Assembly (NCBI RefSeq): GCF_004217135.1
Contig: NZ_SHKK01000001.1
Location: 558,001 to 622,000 of the forward strand
Direction of reading: 5' to 3'
From: Micromonospora violae
Lineage (GTDB): Bacteria; Actinomycetota; Actinomycetes; Mycobacteriales; Micromonosporaceae
DNA length: 64,000 nt
Below are positions 1 through 8,670 of the stretch, one piece after another; the first letter of the stretch is position 1, and the number at the start of each line of letters is the position of its first letter. The position numbers were made by a program, and so were the translations under genes. The notes under the pieces were generated by a model. That model was not told where the DNA came from. It made no database searches and saw only the letters and a program-made list of their open reading frames with translations.

Positions 1-1
1 T

Positions 2-388
2 CGTTTCTACGCGACCATGTCGACAGGTGGTAAGCGGTACCTGGTCCGGGGTGATCTCGCCGCCCGTACGGTCGAGACGCTGAAGGAGAACGTCGAGTGC
101 CCGTCGCTGTCCCCGGACGGCACCCGGCTCGCGTTCAAGGAGGCGGTCGACGCCGACCCGGCGAAGGGCTGGCGGCTGTCGGTGCTCGACCTGGCCAGCA
201 TGCGGGTCACCGCGACGGCCGAGACCCGCAGCGTCGATGACCAGGCCGCCTGGCTGGACAGCGGGGTGCTGGCCTACACGCTGCGCCGGGACGATGGTCA
301 GCCCGACATCTGGAGCGTCCCGGCGGACGGGTCCGGCACGCCGACGCTGGTGATCCCCGGCGCCGAGTCGCCGTCCCCGCTCACCTGA
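2..388 (+). CDS. TolB-like beta-propeller protein, C-terminal part (5' truncated)
   Basis: The reading frame is open from the left edge of the window and stops at 388, so about 128 C-terminal residues are visible and the true start lies outside. The sequence has PD40/TolB-type propeller blades: 'SLSPDGTRLAFKE' followed about 60 residues later by 'DIWSVPADGSGTP'. These WD40-like blades occur in TolB and in many secreted or lipoprotein propellers of actinomycetes, where they usually act as binding scaffolds. An internal ATG at 17 exists, but the frame continues upstream of it (RFYAT before the Met), so I treat it as internal. It ends 44 bp before the convergent ABC gene. The family call is good; the specific role cannot be told from the fragment. 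Confidence 0.75.
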   Translation, partial: RFYATMSTGGKRYLVRGDLAARTVETLKENVECPSLSPDGTRLAFKEAVDADPAKGWRLSVLDLASMRVTATAETRSVDDQAAWLDSGVLAYTLRRDDGQPDIWSVPADGSGTPTLVIPGAESPSPLT

Positions 389-432
389 CAGCGACCGCGG
401 GCGGCACCACCCACCGAGCCGAGCGGGGCCGT

Positions 433-1371
433 TCAGACGGCCTGGTCAGGCGGGTCGTCGACGTTGGTCACCCCGCCGTTTCCGGGGCGGGACGACGGGG
501 TGGCCACGGCGCGCAGAGTGATCGACTGGTCGGTGTGGTCGACCTCGAACAACGTCCCGGCCGGGAAGGCCGCCGACGTCTCGGGTGGCAACTGGATCGT
601 GCCGTCACCGGCGACCACGGCGAAGTCCCGGCCGTCACGCCCCTCGGCGCCCACCCGGCCGTCGCGGATGGTGACCGCCCGGCCCAGTTGGGCGCCCACC
701 TCGCCGTCGTGGGTCACCACCACCACGGTGGTGCCCCGCTGCGCGTTGACGGTGGTCAGCGCGGCGAGCACCTCGTCGCGACCGGCCACGTCGAGCTGAC
801 TGGTCGGCTCGTCGACCAGGAGCAGGCCGGGCCCGGCGGCGAGCCCCTGCGCCAGCGCCGCCCGCTGGCGCTGCCCCGGGGTCAGGTCGCCGACCCGCCG
901 CGCGCCGGCACCGGCGAGACCGACCAGCTCGAGGATCGCCTCCGGTGGGTCGAGCCGGCGTCTGGCCGCGCGCGCCACGGCTCGCTGCGCCAACCAGATG
1001 TTGCGGGACAGCGACAGGTACGGCAGCAGGTTGCGTTCGGCGCCCTGGAGCACGGTGCCGACCGTGGCCCCGCGCAAAGCGGCCAGGCCCTTGGCGGGGA
1101 GTCGGGACAGCTCGTGGTCGCCCACATGGACTCGCCCGGCGGAGGGCTGCATGAGCCCACCGAGGATCGCCACCAACGTGGACTTGCCGGAGCCGGACGG
1201 ACCCACCAGCGCCAGCATCTCACCGGCCGCGATGCTCAGGTCCACGCCGGAGAGAGCGACCACGTCGCCGGTGGCGGTGGGGTAGATGTGGATCAGTCGA
1301 TGGCAGGTGACGGCCACACCCTCGGCCGGCTGTGCGGCGGTCACCGGCGCGTCCTGCCGGGCGGCGGTCAT
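433..1371 (-). CDS. ABC transporter ATP-binding protein, LolD/FtsE-like with C-terminal extension
   Basis: A 312-residue nucleotide-binding subunit. Walker A is GPSGSGKS, the signature is the slightly degenerate LTPGQRQRA, and Walker B is LLLVDEPTS followed by the switch histidine in VVVTHD. It most resembles MacB/LolD/FtsE ATPases, which drive FtsX-type permeases. I chose the ATG at 1371 because it overlaps the stop of the upstream permease gene by four bases (ATGA), which implies translational coupling. The usual family length is about 220-240 residues. Here about 75 extra residues follow the ATPase core, including a 'GTIQLPPETSAAFPAG' stretch that looks like a small beta-rich domain. It forms an operon with the 1012-residue permease and the second ATPase at 4487-5134. 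The substrate is unknown; lipoprotein, lipid or peptide export is typical for the class. Confidence 0.88.
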   Translation of the reverse strand: MTAARQDAPVTAAQPAEGVAVTCHRLIHIYPTATGDVVALSGVDLSIAAGEMLALVGPSGSGKSTLVAILGGLMQPSAGRVHVGDHELSRLPAKGLAALRGATVGTVLQGAERNLLPYLSLSRNIWLAQRAVARAARRRLDPPEAILELVGLAGAGARRVGDLTPGQRQRAALAQGLAAGPGLLLVDEPTSQLDVAGRDEVLAALTTVNAQRGTTVVVVTHDGEVGAQLGRAVTIRDGRVGAEGRDGRDFAVVAGDGTIQLPPETSAAFPAGTLFEVDHTDQSITLRAVATPSSRPGNGGVTNVDDPPDQAV

Positions 1372-4300
1372 CGACCGCTCCGGCGCCGCACCGAGGCGGC
1401 GATGATCCGACCGAGCACGACCGCGGTGAGGGCGAACAGGACGACGGCCGGCACCGCGGCCAACAGCAGCCGGTCGACGGTCGGCCAGTCGGGTATCGGG
1501 ACCGGTGAGCGGCCGTCGCTGAACAGACGCTGCCCGCCCCGGGTGAGGAGCCAGATCACCAGGGTGACGAGAGCACCCGACCCCACCGCGAACGCGACCA
1601 GCCACCCGTAGCCGCCCCGCACGGCGCGTGGTGGCAACCCCTGCCGACGCAGCGCCACCAGCGTGGCCACCCGGGCGCGTTGCTCGGCGGAGGCCGTCGC
1701 CACCATGCCGGCCGCCCCGATCAGCACCCCGGCCAGCGCGGCGAAGACGTTGAAGCGCAGCGCCAGGGCAGCTCCCTGTCGGTCGAAGTCCGCTTGGACC
1801 TGGGGGATCGTCCGGTCGCCCCGCACGACCAGGCCCTGTTCGCGAAGCCGGTCGAGGACGTCAGGGGGAGCCGACTGCGTCAACCAGACCTCCTCGGTGC
1901 CGGTCTGGCTGGCGACGGAGAGTCGGTCCGCGTACTCCAGGTCGACGATGAGACCGGTCGCGCCGAGTCGCGGCAGGCGGTCGACCAGACCTCGAACCGA
2001 CCCGTTGGTCGGTGTCCCGTCGACACCGTCGTGCGGATGAGACCGGCCGAGCCCGGTCCCCTTGGACCGGGTCAGGTAGATGGGCAGCGGGAACGGAGCG
2101 TCGACGACACCGACGCCGGCCGGCTTCGCCAGCCGGCCTTCCAGGATGTCGATGATCATCGCGGCCCTCGGTGCGCTCTCGGCGTCGAGGAACGTCGTAT
2201 CCGGAGTGAGCTGCCGCCACCGTTGCAGATCGGCGAGTTGTGCGCCGGTCAGCACGACCGTCTCGGCTGCGCCCTCGGCCTCGGCCGTGCGCAGCTCCTC
2301 CAGGCGGATCTTGACGTCCCGGACCACCACGGGAGCGTCGATCTCGATCTTGACGAGTCGGCAGTCCCGCGTGCACTCGGGCACCTGGAGGACGTAGTTC
2401 TTCCGGTCGGGCTTGATGTCGTCGCGGGCGAGGACCACCCGGGTGCCGTTCCGTCCGGAGATGGTGATCGCCAGGCGGACCCGATTGCCGGCGAATGCCT
2501 TGGCGTCGAAGTCGGCGGAGAGCGCCATGATGAGCTGTCGACCCCGCAGCTGCACCGGCTTCCCCGGTGCGGGCGGGCGGATGTCCCGGGCGATGTCCGT
2601 CAGGGAACCGCCGTAGGACGGATGCGGCGCGGCCACCGTCGCCAGCCGATCGGAGTCCACTGCCAGCAGCGGTGTGCCGGCCCCGGCGGGCGTGCCCGAC
2701 ACCACGGCTGCCATCGCGAATCCGCCCTCGGGGTCGACAGCCCGCACGGCTGCCAACAGGTGTGCACGCGACGCCGCGTCGACCTCGACGACGCGGGGTG
2801 CGCCGGACTCGACGACCGACCGGTCGCGGTAGGCGACCGAGGCGACCTCGCTCGTCGCGACGGTGAAGGCGAGCATGGCGACGGCCACGGTGAGCAGGGC
2901 GATCAGGGGCCGGAACCGTGGTTGCCGGGCCACCTGCACCAGGGCGAGGCCGACCGCTGTGCGGCCACGCGCGAGCAGCGCCGCACCCACCGCGGCGCCG
3001 GCGAGCATCGCGACCCGTGCCAGCAGCACACCTGCGGCGAGCGCTCCGGCGATCGGTGCCACCAGGGCCAGGCCACTGGGCGATCCGCCGGAGCGCAACT
3101 GCACCACGGCGGCCACGGCGATGGACACCGCGACGACGTCGCCGATGGTCGCTCGCCACCCTCGTACCCGGGCCGGCACTCGGCGTAGCAGGTCGACGAC
3201 CGGCGCGGACATCATCCGAGCCTGGGCCAACAGCACTGCGGCGAGCGCGCCGACGGCGCCGATGGTGGCGAAGACGATTGTTGTCGCGTCCACCGCGACG
3301 TCGGCGTGGGTCGGGAGGGCCCGCGCGGCGAGCAGGTCGGCGGCGGCCAGACCCGCCAGGCAGCCGAGGGGAATCGCGACCAGGACGGGCACGGCGTGCT
3401 CGCCGATCGCCAGCGCCCACAGTCGTCGGCGCTGCACGCCGCGGAGCACGAGCAGGCCCTGCTCCGGTCGCCGCTGGTCCGTCGCGGAACCGACAGCGAC
3501 GAAGAGCACCAGCCAGCAGAGCAGGACGAGCAGCCCCGCGCCCAGCGCCACGCCGTCGGCCAGCTGGTCGCGTTGCAGCGTGACGCGATCCAACAGACTC
3601 GGCAGGCTGTTGCCGGCTCCGTAGCCTTCACGGCCCCCGTCGCGCTCCAGCACCGCGATCGTCGCCCGCAGGTCCGGCACGGATCGGCCGTCCAGCAACC
3701 GTTCGGTGGCGTAAAGATCGGCGGTCGACCGGAACAGGATCACGTCGTCGTCGACGAGGGGGGAGGACTCGGCGCTGAAGATGGCGTCCTCGGCGCTACC
3801 CGGGATCGACGTGCTGGTCGTGTCCGCAGCGGGCGGCCGGATGAACTCCTCGCCGAGCCAGTACGGATCCTGGACGTCCTGCGGTTGGTAGACGCCGGAC
3901 ACCCGCACCGGCACGAGGCCGAACGTGAACTGATCCCCGACGGCGACACCGAGCCGCGCCGCGGTGTGCGTACTGACCATGACCTCGGGAGCCTGACCCC
4001 TCGCTGTGGCCCGAGGGCAGGCGCCGGTCACGGTGACCCGCTCGCAGACCCCTGCCCGGTAGGTCAGGTTCGAGGTCACCCTGCCGGCGCGACCGGTGGC
4101 GACACCGCCACTCCGGGCGCCCAGAACGACGTCGAACCCGGCCGGCGTCAACTGACGGACCTTGTCGGCGAAAACCGTCCTGGTCGGATCGCCGGGCATA
4201 CCCGCATGTTCGACGGGCTCGGCGAATCGCACCCGCCGCTCGTTCGGCTGCGCGGTGGACAGTTCGTAGCGCCACAGGGCCTGCCCGGCCGCGGCGGTGT

Positions 4301-4406
4301 AACTCGGTGCGGCCGCGGCGGCGGCACTGGCGAGCAACGCGAGCAGGAGCACGGCGGCGGCCTGTGCCCGACGGGCCGCGAGCGCTGCCCAGATGATGGT
4401 CAGCAT
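1368..4406 (-). CDS. Large FtsX-like ABC transporter permease
   Basis: A 1012-residue integral membrane protein. One hydrophobic segment lies near the N terminus (about residues 12-33). A large extracellular region of about 250 residues follows, then a cluster of roughly six membrane segments (about 285-530), a second extracellular region, and three C-terminal membrane segments in the last 150 residues. This duplicated FtsX/MacB-type layout is typical of exporters that move lipoproteins, lipids or peptides, or that regulate cell-wall enzymes, rather than classical importers. The gene lies between two ATPase genes on the same strand and shares an ATGA overlap with the downstream one. No clear Shine-Dalgarno precedes the ATG at 4406, but a TAGCAT hexamer sits 8 bases upstream, so a leaderless transcript is possible. 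The substrate cannot be inferred. Confidence 0.88.
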   Translation of the reverse strand: MLTIIWAALAARRAQAAAVLLLALLASAAAAAAPSYTAAAGQALWRYELSTAQPNERRVRFAEPVEHAGMPGDPTRTVFADKVRQLTPAGFDVVLGARSGGVATGRAGRVTSNLTYRAGVCERVTVTGACPRATARGQAPEVMVSTHTAARLGVAVGDQFTFGLVPVRVSGVYQPQDVQDPYWLGEEFIRPPAADTTSTSIPGSAEDAIFSAESSPLVDDDVILFRSTADLYATERLLDGRSVPDLRATIAVLERDGGREGYGAGNSLPSLLDRVTLQRDQLADGVALGAGLLVLLCWLVLFVAVGSATDQRRPEQGLLVLRGVQRRRLWALAIGEHAVPVLVAIPLGCLAGLAAADLLAARALPTHADVAVDATTIVFATIGAVGALAAVLLAQARMMSAPVVDLLRRVPARVRGWRATIGDVVAVSIAVAAVVQLRSGGSPSGLALVAPIAGALAAGVLLARVAMLAGAAVGAALLARGRTAVGLALVQVARQPRFRPLIALLTVAVAMLAFTVATSEVASVAYRDRSVVESGAPRVVEVDAASRAHLLAAVRAVDPEGGFAMAAVVSGTPAGAGTPLLAVDSDRLATVAAPHPSYGGSLTDIARDIRPPAPGKPVQLRGRQLIMALSADFDAKAFAGNRVRLAITISGRNGTRVVLARDDIKPDRKNYVLQVPECTRDCRLVKIEIDAPVVVRDVKIRLEELRTAEAEGAAETVVLTGAQLADLQRWRQLTPDTTFLDAESAPRAAMIIDILEGRLAKPAGVGVVDAPFPLPIYLTRSKGTGLGRSHPHDGVDGTPTNGSVRGLVDRLPRLGATGLIVDLEYADRLSVASQTGTEEVWLTQSAPPDVLDRLREQGLVVRGDRTIPQVQADFDRQGAALALRFNVFAALAGVLIGAAGMVATASAEQRARVATLVALRRQGLPPRAVRGGYGWLVAFAVGSGALVTLVIWLLTRGGQRLFSDGRSPVPIPDWPTVDRLLLAAVPAVVLFALTAVVLGRIIAASVRRRSGR

Positions 4407-4486
4407 TGACGGCGATGCTATCGGCGGAGCCTCTCGCCCGCCGCCCCGTGCGAGTGGACTGAGGCCTGCCGGTTACCGCAGGTCCG

Positions 4487-5134
4487 TCAATCGCGGACGA
4501 TCTCCGCCCGGCCCTCGACGAGATGCAGCTCCGCTTCGCAGGCGGCGGCCACCTCCGGGTCGTGGGTGGCGAACACGACGGCCACGCCCCGGAGTGCCTC
4601 GTCGTGCAGCAGATCCAGCACCCGCTGCCGATTGCCCGCGTCCAGCTCGCTGGTCACCTCGTCGGCCAGCAGCACACCGCCGCGCAGCGCCAGACCGCGA
4701 GCGATGGCTGTCCGCTGCTGCTGGCCGCCGGACAGCTCCTCGACCAACTGGTCGGCCTGGCCGGAGAGGCCCAGCCGATCCAGCATCGCGGCGGTCTGCT
4801 GGCGGGCCTTTGCCGCTGCCACACCACCGGCGACCAGTGCCACCTGCAGGTTCTCGGTGGCGGTCAGGATCGGGGCCAGGCCGTTGTCCTGCGGGACGAG
4901 GACGATCCGGTGCTCGACCGCGTGGTCGCGGTCGCGGAGCGCCTGCCCGTCGACCGTCACCGCACCGTCTCGCGGGCGCAGCAGCCCGGCCATCGCGTGC
5001 AGCAGGGTGGTCTTGCCGGCACCCGACGAACCGGTCAACGCCAGCACCCGACCCGGACGGACCGTCACCGACACGTCCCGGAGCACGGCCGGCGCGTCGC
5101 CGTATCCGACCGACACCCGTTGAAGAGTCAACAT
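4487..5134 (-). CDS. ABC transporter ATP-binding protein, LolD-like
   Basis: A 215-residue ATPase. Walker A is GSSGAGKTT, the signature is ELSGGQQQRTAIARGLAL, the Walker B region is VLLADEVTSELD (the usual DEPTS reads DEVTS), and the switch histidine is in FATHDPEVA. The start ATG at 5134 is preceded by a strong GGAGGGGG ribosome-binding site. The frame stays open further upstream, but that part has no family similarity. It is the first gene of a leftward three-gene unit, 80 bp ahead of the FtsX-like permease. A second ATPase follows the permease, so the permease may pair with two different ATPases as a heterodimer, or one ATPase may serve another permease. The substrate is unknown. Confidence 0.87.
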   Translation of the reverse strand: MLTLQRVSVGYGDAPAVLRDVSVTVRPGRVLALTGSSGAGKTTLLHAMAGLLRPRDGAVTVDGQALRDRDHAVEHRIVLVPQDNGLAPILTATENLQVALVAGGVAAAKARQQTAAMLDRLGLSGQADQLVEELSGGQQQRTAIARGLALRGGVLLADEVTSELDAGNRQRVLDLLHDEALRGVAVVFATHDPEVAAACEAELHLVEGRAEIVRD

Positions 5135-5284
5135 CTGCGCTCGCCCCCTCCGGTACCGGCGTTCCGCACAGTGCCACGCCCTACCGCATCGCGCAATCCT
5201 CGTTCGGGGGTGGTGCGGCGCGCAGCCCGGCCGAGGCCGGCGCGGGCGCGAATCCAGTGATGAAGAAAACCTTCGATAGGTTCG

Positions 5285-5313
5285 TTGACTTCGACGATTT
5301 GCTACACAACAAT
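5285..5313 (+). promoter_or_regulatory. Candidate promoter for the M23 peptidase gene
   Basis: TTGACT and AACAAT are separated by 17 bp in an AT-rich stretch unusual for this genome, about 100 bp upstream of the ATG at 5413. It reads as a plausible housekeeping-type promoter. The short A/T-rich inverted segments around it could also hold a regulator site. This is judged by eye only. Confidence 0.35.
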
Positions 5314-5412
5314 CTTCGTCAATATCGACGTTTGCCTTTCGATTGTCACCCGGTGAGAGGCACCCCGTGTCGGAACCCGACGCCCGCGAACCCATGCGAA
5401 AGTGAGGCCACG

Positions 5413-6576
5413 ATGAGACACGGTCGACGACTGGTCGGCGGCGCAGCCGCGGCCCTGTTGATGGTCACGAGCCTGATCGGGGCCGCGCCCAGCGCCGCTT
5501 CGGCCGTCACCCCGGCGCTCACCGCCGCGGTGACCGCCAAGCTGCTCGGCTCCGCCGAACTGTCCGCGGCCGGCGCGCGACCGGAAACCCGGGTCACCGT
5601 CAGCCGCACCAGCGGCCGGTGGGCGTTCGGCACCGCCGTCGCCCTCGCGCCCCGGCAGGAGGACGCCCACCCGACCGGGTCGATCTTCATCGCCCGGTCC
5701 GAGCCCGCCGGGTGGCGGATCGCCTTCGACGGCGAGACCGCCTTCGGCATCCTGGCCGCCGAGTCGCCACTGCCGACCGCGCAGGAGAGGGACGTGCTCA
5801 CCACCACCCCGACCCCGATGTACGCGGGCGGCGACTACCGGACCGGGATGGCCCTGCCGTTCGGCGTGGGCCAGACGTGGACGCTCACCAGCGGCCCGCA
5901 CGGCTGGGGTGGAACCGAATCACCGTACAGCTCGGTCGACCTGGCCGGCGGCGACCAGGTGGTCCGCGCCGCCCGGGCCGGCGCGGCGTACACGATGTGC
6001 CAGGGGTGGATCCGGGTGATCCACGACCGGGGCTACTCGACCGACTACTACCACCTGTGGAACAGCATCTCCGTCAACGGCGCCAGCGTCGGCCAGGGCG
6101 CCGTCCTGGGTAACACCGGCACCGACGTCACCTGCGGCGGCGCCGCCTACGGTCGGCACGTCCACTTCGGGCTCCGGCAGAACAGCGCGTACGTGCCGAT
6201 CGCCGGGCACGACATCGGCAAGTGGGTGCTGGCCAACGGCGCCGCCGCGTACCAGGGCGGGGCGCGGCACGGCTCGGCCTGGGCCGGCGCCGGTGGCGGT
6301 CTTTACAACTACGGCGCGCTCGGCTTCAACCAGGGAGTGGTCGATGCGAACGGCGGCGGTGTGCTCACCCGACGGGCCGGCCCGGGAACCGGCTACGGCT
6401 CGCTCGGCTCGGTCGCCGACGGCGCCACCGTCACCATCTCCTGCTCCGCCAACGGCACCTCGCACACCGGCCGGTACGGCACCACGGCGCTCTGGAACCG
6501 GTTGAGCGACGGCAGTTGGGTGTCCGACGCCTACCTGTCGACAGGTGTGAACGGGCCGGTCAACGGCTGGTGCTGA
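5413..6576 (+). CDS. Secreted M23 (LasA/beta-lytic type) metallopeptidase with SH3-like tail
   Basis: A 387-residue exported protein. The signal peptide (about residues 1-35) has an Arg-rich start, a hydrophobic core and an ASA-type cleavage site. The catalytic domain resembles the LasA/beta-lytic branch of peptidase family M23, which cleaves peptidoglycan cross-bridges. Zinc ligands are suggested by 'GPHGWGG', 'SSVDLAGG' and the HVHFGL motif, with the 'YYHLWN' stretch also characteristic. The last ~75 residues form an SH3b-like module ending in a Cys, closely similar to the tail of the next gene's product, and probably anchor the enzyme to the wall. The start ATG at 5413 has a GTGAGG site about 8 bases upstream and begins exactly at the signal peptide. 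Both this gene and the amidase at 6639 point right, 62 bp apart, so cotranscription is likely. Confidence 0.88.
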   Translation: MRHGRRLVGGAAAALLMVTSLIGAAPSAASAVTPALTAAVTAKLLGSAELSAAGARPETRVTVSRTSGRWAFGTAVALAPRQEDAHPTGSIFIARSEPAGWRIAFDGETAFGILAAESPLPTAQERDVLTTTPTPMYAGGDYRTGMALPFGVGQTWTLTSGPHGWGGTESPYSSVDLAGGDQVVRAARAGAAYTMCQGWIRVIHDRGYSTDYYHLWNSISVNGASVGQGAVLGNTGTDVTCGGAAYGRHVHFGLRQNSAYVPIAGHDIGKWVLANGAAAYQGGARHGSAWAGAGGGLYNYGALGFNQGVVDANGGGVLTRRAGPGTGYGSLGSVADGATVTISCSANGTSHTGRYGTTALWNRLSDGSWVSDAYLSTGVNGPVNGWC

Positions 6577-6638
6577 CGAGCCCGACCCCGAGGTGGGCGG
6601 CCCCGCGCCGCCCACCTCCGTCACCGCGAGGAGTGCTG

Positions 6639-8003
6639 ATGTCCGCTCCAACCTCCCACCGAAGCCGCTTCCTGCTCGCCCTGACCACCGCCCTGACCGG
6701 AGTCGTCGCGGTCGCGTCACCCGCCATCGCCGACCCCGATCGCACGCCAGCGCCGGCCGCCCCGTTGGCCGTCGCGTTCGACACCGCCGCCGCCCGCTAC
6801 GACGTTCCGCGCGACCTGCTGGTGGCGCTCGGGTACGCCGAGTCGCGGCTGGACATGCACGGCGGCGCGCCGAGCGCGGCCGGTGGGTACGGGCTGATGC
6901 ACCTGACGAGCAACCCCGAGGTGCACACCCTGGACGAAGCCGCCACGCTCACCCGGCTCAGTCCCGCCGCGCTGCGCACCGACGCGACAGCGAACGTCCT
7001 CGGGGCGGCGGCCGTGCTGCGCGCGTACGCCGATCAGGCCGGCCGCACCGGCGCGGACCGCGACGACGTGAACGCCTGGCACCCGGCGCTGGCCCGCTAC
7101 GGTGGCGCGCACGACCCGTCGGTGGCGCGGCTCTACGCGGACAGCGTCTACGACCTGCTGCGTGCCGGGTTCACCGGGCGCGGCGAGACGGTGCCGGGCC
7201 GACCGGTCGCGCCGCGCCGAGGCGCTCTGGAGCACCCCGGCGGGGTCGGCACGCTCAGCACCGACTACGGGCCGGCCGTCTGGACGCCGGCCAGCACCAG
7301 CAACTACACGGTGGCCAGTCGACCGGGCAGCCACCCGGTCACCCGCATCGTCATCCACACCGCGCAGGGCTCATACTCCGGCACCGTCGGCTGGTTCCAG
7401 AACCCGGCCGCCCAGGCCAGCGCGCACTACACCTTCCGCTCCTCCGACGGAGCCGTCACCCAGTCGGTGCGGGAGAAGGACATCGCCTGGCACGCCGGCA
7501 ACTGGACCTACAACACCCAGTCGATCGGCATCGAGCACGAGGGGTACGTCGACAATCCCGCTTGGCTCACCGACGCGATGTACCGCGCCTCGGCCGCGCT
7601 CACCCGCAGCCTCACCACCAGGTACGGCATCCCGAAGGACCGGGCGCACATCATCGCCCACCACGAGGTGCCCGGTGCCACCCACACCGACCCGGGCCCG
7701 AACTGGAACTGGACCTACTACATGCAGTTGGTGAACGGGATCACCGGCATCGGCTCCGGCACGGTGATCGCCACGGCGTCCAGCCTCAACGTGCGCTCCG
7801 GCCCCGGTGTCAGCTACCCGGTTGTCGGCTCGGTCGCCGACGGCGTCACCGTCGCCGTCTACTGCCAGGCCGTCGGCAGCACGGTCACCGGCCCGTACGG
7901 CACGACGGCCGTCTGGAACCGGATCGGCACCAACCGCTACGTCTCCGACGCCTACGTGCTGACCGGCTACGACGGGTACATCCCGAACGTGCCGCGCTGC
8001 TGA
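6639..8003 (+). CDS. Secreted N-acetylmuramoyl-L-alanine amidase with SLT-like and SH3-like domains
   Basis: A 454-residue exported cell-wall hydrolase with three modules. After a signal peptide (about 1-32), residues ~45-175 look like a lytic-transglycosylase/goose-lysozyme-like fold with the probable catalytic Glu in 'ALGYAESRLD'. Residues ~215-370 are an Amidase_2 domain with zinc-binding signatures VIHTAQGSY, HAGNW and 'ATHTDPGPNWNW'. The C-terminal ~80 residues are an SH3b-like module matching the tail of the preceding M23 peptidase ('PYGTTAVWNRI', 'YVSDAYVLTG'). It would cleave the bond between muramic acid and the stem peptide, and possibly the glycan strand as well. ATG 6639 has a GAGGAG ribosome-binding site. 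Whether the SLT-like part is active or only a binding module is uncertain. Confidence 0.88.
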   Translation: MSAPTSHRSRFLLALTTALTGVVAVASPAIADPDRTPAPAAPLAVAFDTAAARYDVPRDLLVALGYAESRLDMHGGAPSAAGGYGLMHLTSNPEVHTLDEAATLTRLSPAALRTDATANVLGAAAVLRAYADQAGRTGADRDDVNAWHPALARYGGAHDPSVARLYADSVYDLLRAGFTGRGETVPGRPVAPRRGALEHPGGVGTLSTDYGPAVWTPASTSNYTVASRPGSHPVTRIVIHTAQGSYSGTVGWFQNPAAQASAHYTFRSSDGAVTQSVREKDIAWHAGNWTYNTQSIGIEHEGYVDNPAWLTDAMYRASAALTRSLTTRYGIPKDRAHIIAHHEVPGATHTDPGPNWNWTYYMQLVNGITGIGSGTVIATASSLNVRSGPGVSYPVVGSVADGVTVAVYCQAVGSTVTGPYGTTAVWNRIGTNRYVSDAYVLTGYDGYIPNVPRC

Positions 8004-8030
8004 GGGCCGGCCCGGTACGACCACTGCCGC

Positions 8031-8612
8031 TCAGGCGGCCGACGACGCGCCGAAGAGCAGGTCGAGGTGGGCGTCGAGCGCGTCGAGCGCCTGCGCGGTG
8101 GTGTACTGCCCGCCCAGCAGGTAGACACCGAGCCCTTCCATCAGGGCCAGCAGGCCCGCTGCCGCGGCGGAGCCGTGGCGGTCGGGCAGGAGGCCGGCGA
8201 TGAACCCGGTGAACTGCGCGGTGTCCTCGTGCAGGCGGGGCGCGGCCGACGGTCGTACCGCCGTGTAGGCGAGGAACGCGAGCGCCACCCGCCCGTCGTC
8301 GCGGGTGCGCTCGTCCAGCGGCAGCAGCGCGGCGAGCATCGTACGCAGCAGCCGCCGAGGCGGGGGGTTGTCGCCCAGCCGGGCCACCGCGTCGGTGACC
8401 CGGGCCTGGCTGCGCTCGCGCACCACGCTCAACGCGAACGCCATCATCTCGTCCTTGGTCCGGAAGTAGTGCTGGACCATGCCGGCGGACACCCCGGCCG
8501 CGGCGGCGACGTGTCGGAGGCTGACGGCCTCCAGCCCCTGGGCCGCGGCGACCCGCATCAACGCGTCCGCGATGAGGGTGCGTCGCTCCTGATGATCGAC
8601 CTTCTTGGGCAT
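8031..8612 (-). CDS. TetR/AcrR family regulator, BetI-like
   Basis: A 193-residue one-component repressor. The N-terminal helix-turn-helix reads 'VAAAAGVSAGMVQHYFRTKDEM', a pattern typical of BetI-like TetR proteins, followed by an all-helical ligand-binding domain. It is the last gene of a leftward group after a PEP-utilising enzyme and a small membrane protein, so it probably controls that unit and itself. A pair of related sites upstream of the PEP-enzyme gene (11793-11846) is the best operator candidate. The inducer is unknown. Confidence 0.88.
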   Translation of the reverse strand: MPKKVDHQERRTLIADALMRVAAAQGLEAVSLRHVAAAAGVSAGMVQHYFRTKDEMMAFALSVVRERSQARVTDAVARLGDNPPPRRLLRTMLAALLPLDERTRDDGRVALAFLAYTAVRPSAAPRLHEDTAQFTGFIAGLLPDRHGSAAAAGLLALMEGLGVYLLGGQYTTAQALDALDAHLDLLFGASSAA

Positions 8613-8640
8613 GGCCTCGATCGTTTCACAGTGCTAGGCC

Positions 8641-8670
8641 CGGTGACGCCGCCAGCGGCGGCGGTCACCG
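8641..8670 (-). terminator. GC-rich hairpin at the end of the 8665-9330 gene
   Basis: CGGTGAC plus GCCGCC pairs with GGCGGC plus GTCACCG across an AGC loop, with one bulged base. The stem spans the stop codon of the membrane-protein gene and precedes the TetR gene. It may attenuate rather than stop transcription into TetR. There is no U-tract, as is usual in actinomycetes. Confidence 0.45.

Noticed and set aside
1680..3188. Long plus-strand frame opposite the FtsX-like permease.
   Set aside because: No family similarity and an unusual Arg/Gly/His composition; the minus strand shows membrane segments and operon overlap.
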